The notes under the pieces are model-generated. The model had not been told where the DNA came from, did no database searches, and saw nothing but the letters and a program-made list of their open reading frames with translations. From an uncultured Clostridia bacterium (lineage in GTDB: Bacteria; Bacillota; Clostridia; Peptostreptococcales; Anaerovoracaceae), in contig CAKQWJ010000043.1 in assembly GCA_934278925.1 (NCBI GenBank), positions 1-8,276 on the forward strand: DNA of 8,276 nucleotides. Direction: 5' to 3'. Both the position numbers and the translations under genes were made by a program. How positions within the stretch are numbered: the first letter of the stretch is position 1; each line of letters starts with the position of its first letter. Positions 5,708 to 8,276 of this stretch are shown in pieces.

Positions 5708-6385
5708 ATGATATATTGTGTGGAAGATGATCAGAGCATCCGGGATCTGATGCTGTATACTTTGAACACGGCGGGCTTCTCCGCCAACGGTTTCCCGGAC
5801 AGCGTGCCGTTCTGGGCCGCAATGAAACAGGAAACGCCGGAACTGATTCTGCTGGACATCATGCTGCCGGGGGAAGACGGCATCGCCATTCTCAAGGAGC
5901 TGAAGGCTTCTCCGCTGACCCGGAACATCCCGGTAATCATGGCAACGGCAAAAGATTCGGAGTACGACAAGGTCATCGGGCTGGACCTGGGGGCCGACGA
6001 CTATCTGGCAAAACCCTTCGGCATGATGGAGATGATTTCCCGCATCAAGGCCGTGCTTCGCCGGACCACCCCAAAGGAGGATGCGCCGGTGCTGATGTGC
6101 GGAGGCATTACCCTGAACACCGTCAAGCATCAGGTTTCCGTGCACGACCGGCCGGTCACCCTGACCTTGAAGGAATATGAACTCCTTCGTACTTTTATGG
6201 AAAATCTGGGCAAGGCATTCACCCGGGAACAGCTTCTTTCCTCGATCTGGGGCATTGACTTCGTGGGGGAAACCCGGACGGTGGATGTCCATATCGGAAC
6301 TCTTCGGACCAAGCTGGGAAGCTGCGGCGGGATGATTGCCACCGTCCGCGGAGTGGGTTACAGAATGGAGGATACCGGTGAGTAA
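5708..6385 (+). CDS. OmpR/PhoB-family response regulator (PhoP-like)
   Basis: A 225-aa two-domain regulator of normal family length. The receiver domain (about 1-118) has the acidic pocket VEDD (5-8), phosphoacceptor Asp50 in LLDIMLPGEDG, switch Thr80 in MATAKDSE, and Lys102 in YLAKPF. The C-terminal winged helix-turn-helix (about 128-222) has LTLKEYELLRTF, the recognition helix region RTVDVHIGTLRTKLG (190-204) and the wing motif VRGVGYRM (213-220). It should dimerise and bind direct-repeat DNA when phosphorylated. The start ATG has GAGGAGG seven nt upstream (5694-5700). Its stop overlaps the kinase start by 8 bp, so the two are co-translated. PhoP-type identity is inferred from the kinase and the TTTACA repeats upstream. 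No phosphate-transport genes lie in the window to confirm it, so the signal remains open. Confidence 0.95.
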   Translation: MIYCVEDDQSIRDLMLYTLNTAGFSANGFPDSVPFWAAMKQETPELILLDIMLPGEDGIAILKELKASPLTRNIPVIMATAKDSEYDKVIGLDLGADDYLAKPFGMMEMISRIKAVLRRTTPKEDAPVLMCGGITLNTVKHQVSVHDRPVTLTLKEYELLRTFMENLGKAFTREQLLSSIWGIDFVGETRTVDVHIGTLRTKLGSCGGMIATVRGVGYRMEDTGE

Positions 6386-7727
6386 GAAAATTTTTCGCTC
6401 CATCTGGATGGTTTCCATCCTGGTGTTGACCGCCTCCCTGATTATCATCATGGCGGCATTGTACGATTACGTAGATACCACGCAGCGGGAGCAGCTGGTG
6501 GACGAAACCCATCTGGCGGCCAAGGGCGTGGAACTGAACGGCAAAAAATACCTTCATAAATTAGATTCCGACAGCTACCGGATTACCTGGGTCGCTGCGG
6601 ACGGCACGGTGCTCTTCGACAACCGGGCGGACGTGGATTCCATGGGTAATCACAAGAATCGTACGGAAATTCGAAAAGCGAAGGAGGACGGTTTCGGCCA
6701 AAGCTCCCGCTATTCCAGCACCCTTTCCGTGAAACAACTTTACGCCGCGGAGCGCCTGTCCGACAAGAGCGTGCTCCGGGTGTCCATCGACCAGGAACCG
6801 GTGTGGATGGTGCTTCTGGGCATTTCCCCATCCATCGTATTCGTAGCGGTATTTGCCGTTCTCGTCTCCCTGTGGCTGGCTTCCCGGCTTTCCTGGAAAA
6901 TCGTGGAGCCAATCAACAAGCTGAACCTGGATGAGGCCATCCGGCACGTGGATGAGGACGATTTCAAGGAAATCGCTCCGCTGATTCGCCGCATGACCCA
7001 GCAGCAGGAGCAGCTGCGGAAGGACCGGGACGAGATTGCCCGGTCGGCGCAGATTCGCCAGGATTTCACCGCCAACGTGTCTCACGAACTGAAGACCCCG
7101 CTCCACGCCATCTCCGGATACGCGGAGCTGATGGAAAACGGCATGGTTCAAGAAAAAGATATCAAACCGTTCGCCGCAAAAATCCGCTCGGAATCCCTGC
7201 GGATGGCCAAGCTGGTGGAGGACACCATCGGCCTGAGCAAGCTGGACAGCGGTGCCCCGGAAATGAAGTGGGAAGATACGGATCTCTTCACCATCGCCGA
7301 GAATGCAGTGGACTGCCTGGAAATCCCGGCAGAAGAGGCGGGCGTGTCCATTTCCCTCCAGGGAAAATCCTGCCCGATGTACGGAATTCCGGAAACCCTG
7401 TACAGCATCGTCTACAACCTCTGTGAAAACGGCATTAAATACAATCACTCCGGCGGCTACGTGCACGTGCACCTGGAACCGACGGAATCGGAAATCCTTC
7501 TAACCGTGTCCGATTCCGGAATCGGAATTCCGGAGGATGCCCAAAGCCGCATCTTCGAGCGGTTCTACCGGGTGGACAAGAGCCGCTCCAAGGAAGTGGG
7601 CGGCACCGGACTGGGCCTCTCCATCGTAAAACACGCGCTGATGATCCACCACGCGACGGTACACGTGGACAGCGTCCCGGGCAAAGGCACCACCTTCACG
7701 GTGCACATCCCAAGACGGCCGATGTAG
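6378..7727 (+). CDS. Membrane sensor histidine kinase (PhoR-like)
   Basis: A 449-aa kinase starting at GTG 6378, chosen because GGAGG (6367-6371) lies six nt upstream. An ATG at 6336 in the same frame lies inside the regulator gene. Segments 5-28 and 143-168 are transmembrane and enclose an extracellular region of about 110 residues containing ADGTVLFDN, NHKNRTEIRKA and YAAERL, as in PhoR-type PAS-like sensors. The linker after the second segment (PINKLNLDEA) is short for a canonical HAMP domain. Phosphoacceptor His236 lies in FTANVSHELKTPL. The ATP-binding domain has the N-box NLCENGIKYN (Asn351), DSGIGIP (379-385), FERFYRVD (393-400) and GGTGLGLSIVK (408-418), all intact. It should phosphorylate the upstream regulator at Asp50. 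The stimulus is not shown by sequence. Confidence 0.96.
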   Translation: MSKKIFRSIWMVSILVLTASLIIIMAALYDYVDTTQREQLVDETHLAAKGVELNGKKYLHKLDSDSYRITWVAADGTVLFDNRADVDSMGNHKNRTEIRKAKEDGFGQSSRYSSTLSVKQLYAAERLSDKSVLRVSIDQEPVWMVLLGISPSIVFVAVFAVLVSLWLASRLSWKIVEPINKLNLDEAIRHVDEDDFKEIAPLIRRMTQQQEQLRKDRDEIARSAQIRQDFTANVSHELKTPLHAISGYAELMENGMVQEKDIKPFAAKIRSESLRMAKLVEDTIGLSKLDSGAPEMKWEDTDLFTIAENAVDCLEIPAEEAGVSISLQGKSCPMYGIPETLYSIVYNLCENGIKYNHSGGYVHVHLEPTESEILLTVSDSGIGIPEDAQSRIFERFYRVDKSRSKEVGGTGLGLSIVKHALMIHHATVHVDSVPGKGTTFTVHIPRRPM

Positions 7728-7746
7728 GCGCGGGACGGAGGGACGT

Positions 7747-7936
7747 GGGCGCTGCCGATTAGCAGACTTCGTCTGAATGGCGAGGGCTTCGCCGCGCGGG
7801 CAGGGCGCTGCCGGACTTGGTGAGGCGCCGCCGGGCGATGCGGGCGCTGCCAATTAGCAGACTTCGTCTGAGTGGCGAGGGCTTCGCCGCGCGGGCAGGG
7901 CGCTGCCGGACTTGGTGAGGCGCCGCCGGGCGATGC
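7747..7936. repeat. Two tandem copies of a 95-bp GC-rich repeat
   Basis: Copies at 7747-7841 and 7842-7936 differ at only two positions (GCCGATT versus GCCAATT, GAATGG versus GAGTGG). A third copy seems to begin (GGGC) and then diverges. Each unit folds into several hairpins: CAGAC-TTC-GTCTG, GGCGA-GGGCT-TCGCC, and GGCGC...GCGCC. CCGGACTTGGTG, in both copies, recurs at 8109-8120. Near identity suggests recent duplication. It begins 19 bp after the kinase stop codon, so it would lie in the operon's 3' untranslated region. Confidence 0.95.
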
Positions 7937-7982
7937 GGGCTTCGCCTTTGAACTTGCAACCCCAAAAAAGCATAACATATGG

Positions 7983-8018
7983 AAGAAGCCGCTGTGCACT
8001 TGGTACAGCGGCTTCTTT
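7983..8018 (+). terminator. Strong hairpin, probable terminator of the kinase operon
   Basis: AAGAAGCCGCTGT (7983-7995) pairs perfectly with ACAGCGGCTTCTT (8005-8017), extendable by two more pairs to a five-nt loop. TTCTTTCATT closes the plus strand, a moderate U-tract. It lies 255 bp after the kinase stop, with the 95-bp repeats in between. An A-run upstream (7965-7970) gives the minus strand a T-run, but 12 nt from the stem, so the plus direction is favoured. Confidence 0.6.
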
Positions 8019-8034
8019 CATTGCGAGAAACTAG

Positions 8035-8276
8035 GTGTTCCGGGCCGGAGGAAGCACCGAGCGGAGGATTTCCGGCGCCGGGTTCCGATGGGGCGCCGCT
8101 CCGCGGCCCCGGACTTGGTGCAAGGACTCCCGCAAAACCCTGTTCCTCCGTTTCCCTTGCACCAACTCTTTGGCCCGTTTCGGAGCTTCAACCCTTTGAA
8201 CTTTGCTGATGTGTGATAAAGAAGTAGTAGAAGTGTAAAAAATTTTGCCGTTCCTATCCGGCGTTTGCGCATTGCG
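8035..8276. other. Non-coding, structured GC-rich region up to the window edge
   Basis: No convincing gene is present. Visible structures are a GGGGC...GCCCC hairpin with a CGC-TCC-GCG top and a 2-nt bulge (8090-8110), and an 11-bp perfect inverted repeat TTGGTGCAAGG / CCTTGCACCAA (8115-8125 and 8155-8165) around 29 nt. CCGGACTTGGTG links it to the 95-bp repeats. From about 8200 the sequence turns AT-rich. An 84-codon minus-strand open frame spans 8018-8272, but it runs through these hairpins and has no recognisable domain. A dispersed repeat or an untranslated RNA are both possible. Confidence 0.5.

Noticed and set aside
5609..6557. Long minus-strand open frames opposite the response regulator and kinase start
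   Set aside because: They mirror well-defined coding regions on the plus strand and contain no recognisable protein motifs.
7759..7999. Minus-strand open frames across the 95-bp repeats with repeated Pro/Arg/Ser peptides
   Set aside because: The peptide repeats follow from the DNA duplication, and several frames are open because of GC-rich composition. No start signals support them.
8115..8165. Integron attC site or phage attachment site
   Set aside because: The 11-bp inverted repeat lacks the paired short boxes of attC and there is no integrase or tRNA gene nearby.
8018..8272. An 84-codon minus-strand open frame (MRKRRIGTAKFF...)
   Set aside because: It crosses two strong hairpins and the terminator arm and has no domain, and its upstream signals lie outside the window. 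It cannot be supported as a gene, although the extended sequence could change this.

Overview
The window looks like chromosomal DNA of a moderately GC-rich Bacillota, most likely class Clostridia. Ribosome-binding sites are strong AGGAGG types. Intrinsic terminators end in U-tracts. There is a PhoP/PhoR-type two-component pair, and a Tet(M)-like ribosomal GTPase that carries a YacP/Rae1-type nuclease domain, a Bacillota protein family. A more exact placement is not supported by the sequence alone.

Layout. Positions 1-394 hold 4.6 copies of an exact 86-bp tandem repeat built around a long hairpin. Positions 421-2821 carry three minus-strand genes. The first transcribed pair, a lipoprotein at 2033-1212 and a 218-aa protein at 1211-555, abut with no gap, have a clear -10 at 2069-2074 and end at a strong minus-strand terminator (421-462). 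Upstream of them is a single-pass membrane protein with an exported 3D-like C-terminus (2815-2156) under its own extended -10 promoter. The main gene, 5502-2884 on the minus strand, encodes an 872-aa fusion: a full-length five-domain Tet(M)/EF-G-like GTPase, a charged linker and a C-terminal Rae1/YacP NYN ribonuclease domain.

A 205-bp divergent region (5503-5707) separates the fusion gene from a plus-strand OmpR-family response regulator (5708-6385) and a sensor kinase overlapping it by 8 bp (6378-7727). This region holds TTTACA direct repeats like those bound by PhoP-type regulators, a plus-strand promoter, and a possible minus-strand leader with a three-codon ORF and a terminator hairpin. 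Positions 7728-8276 have no convincing gene. They hold two 95-bp GC-rich tandem repeats, a strong terminator hairpin and a further structured stretch.

How it fits together. The kinase and regulator form a standard phosphorelay that may control its own promoter and perhaps the divergent fusion gene. The fusion joins two activities that each act at the ribosomal A site: a translocase-like GTPase and a translation-dependent mRNA endonuclease. This suggests a stalled-ribosome rescue or mRNA quality-control factor rather than a classical tetracycline resistance protein, and the residues Tet(M) uses to displace the drug are not conserved. The fusion and its leader are the strongest candidates for new biology here. 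The palindromic repeat arrays at both ends of the window are the second.
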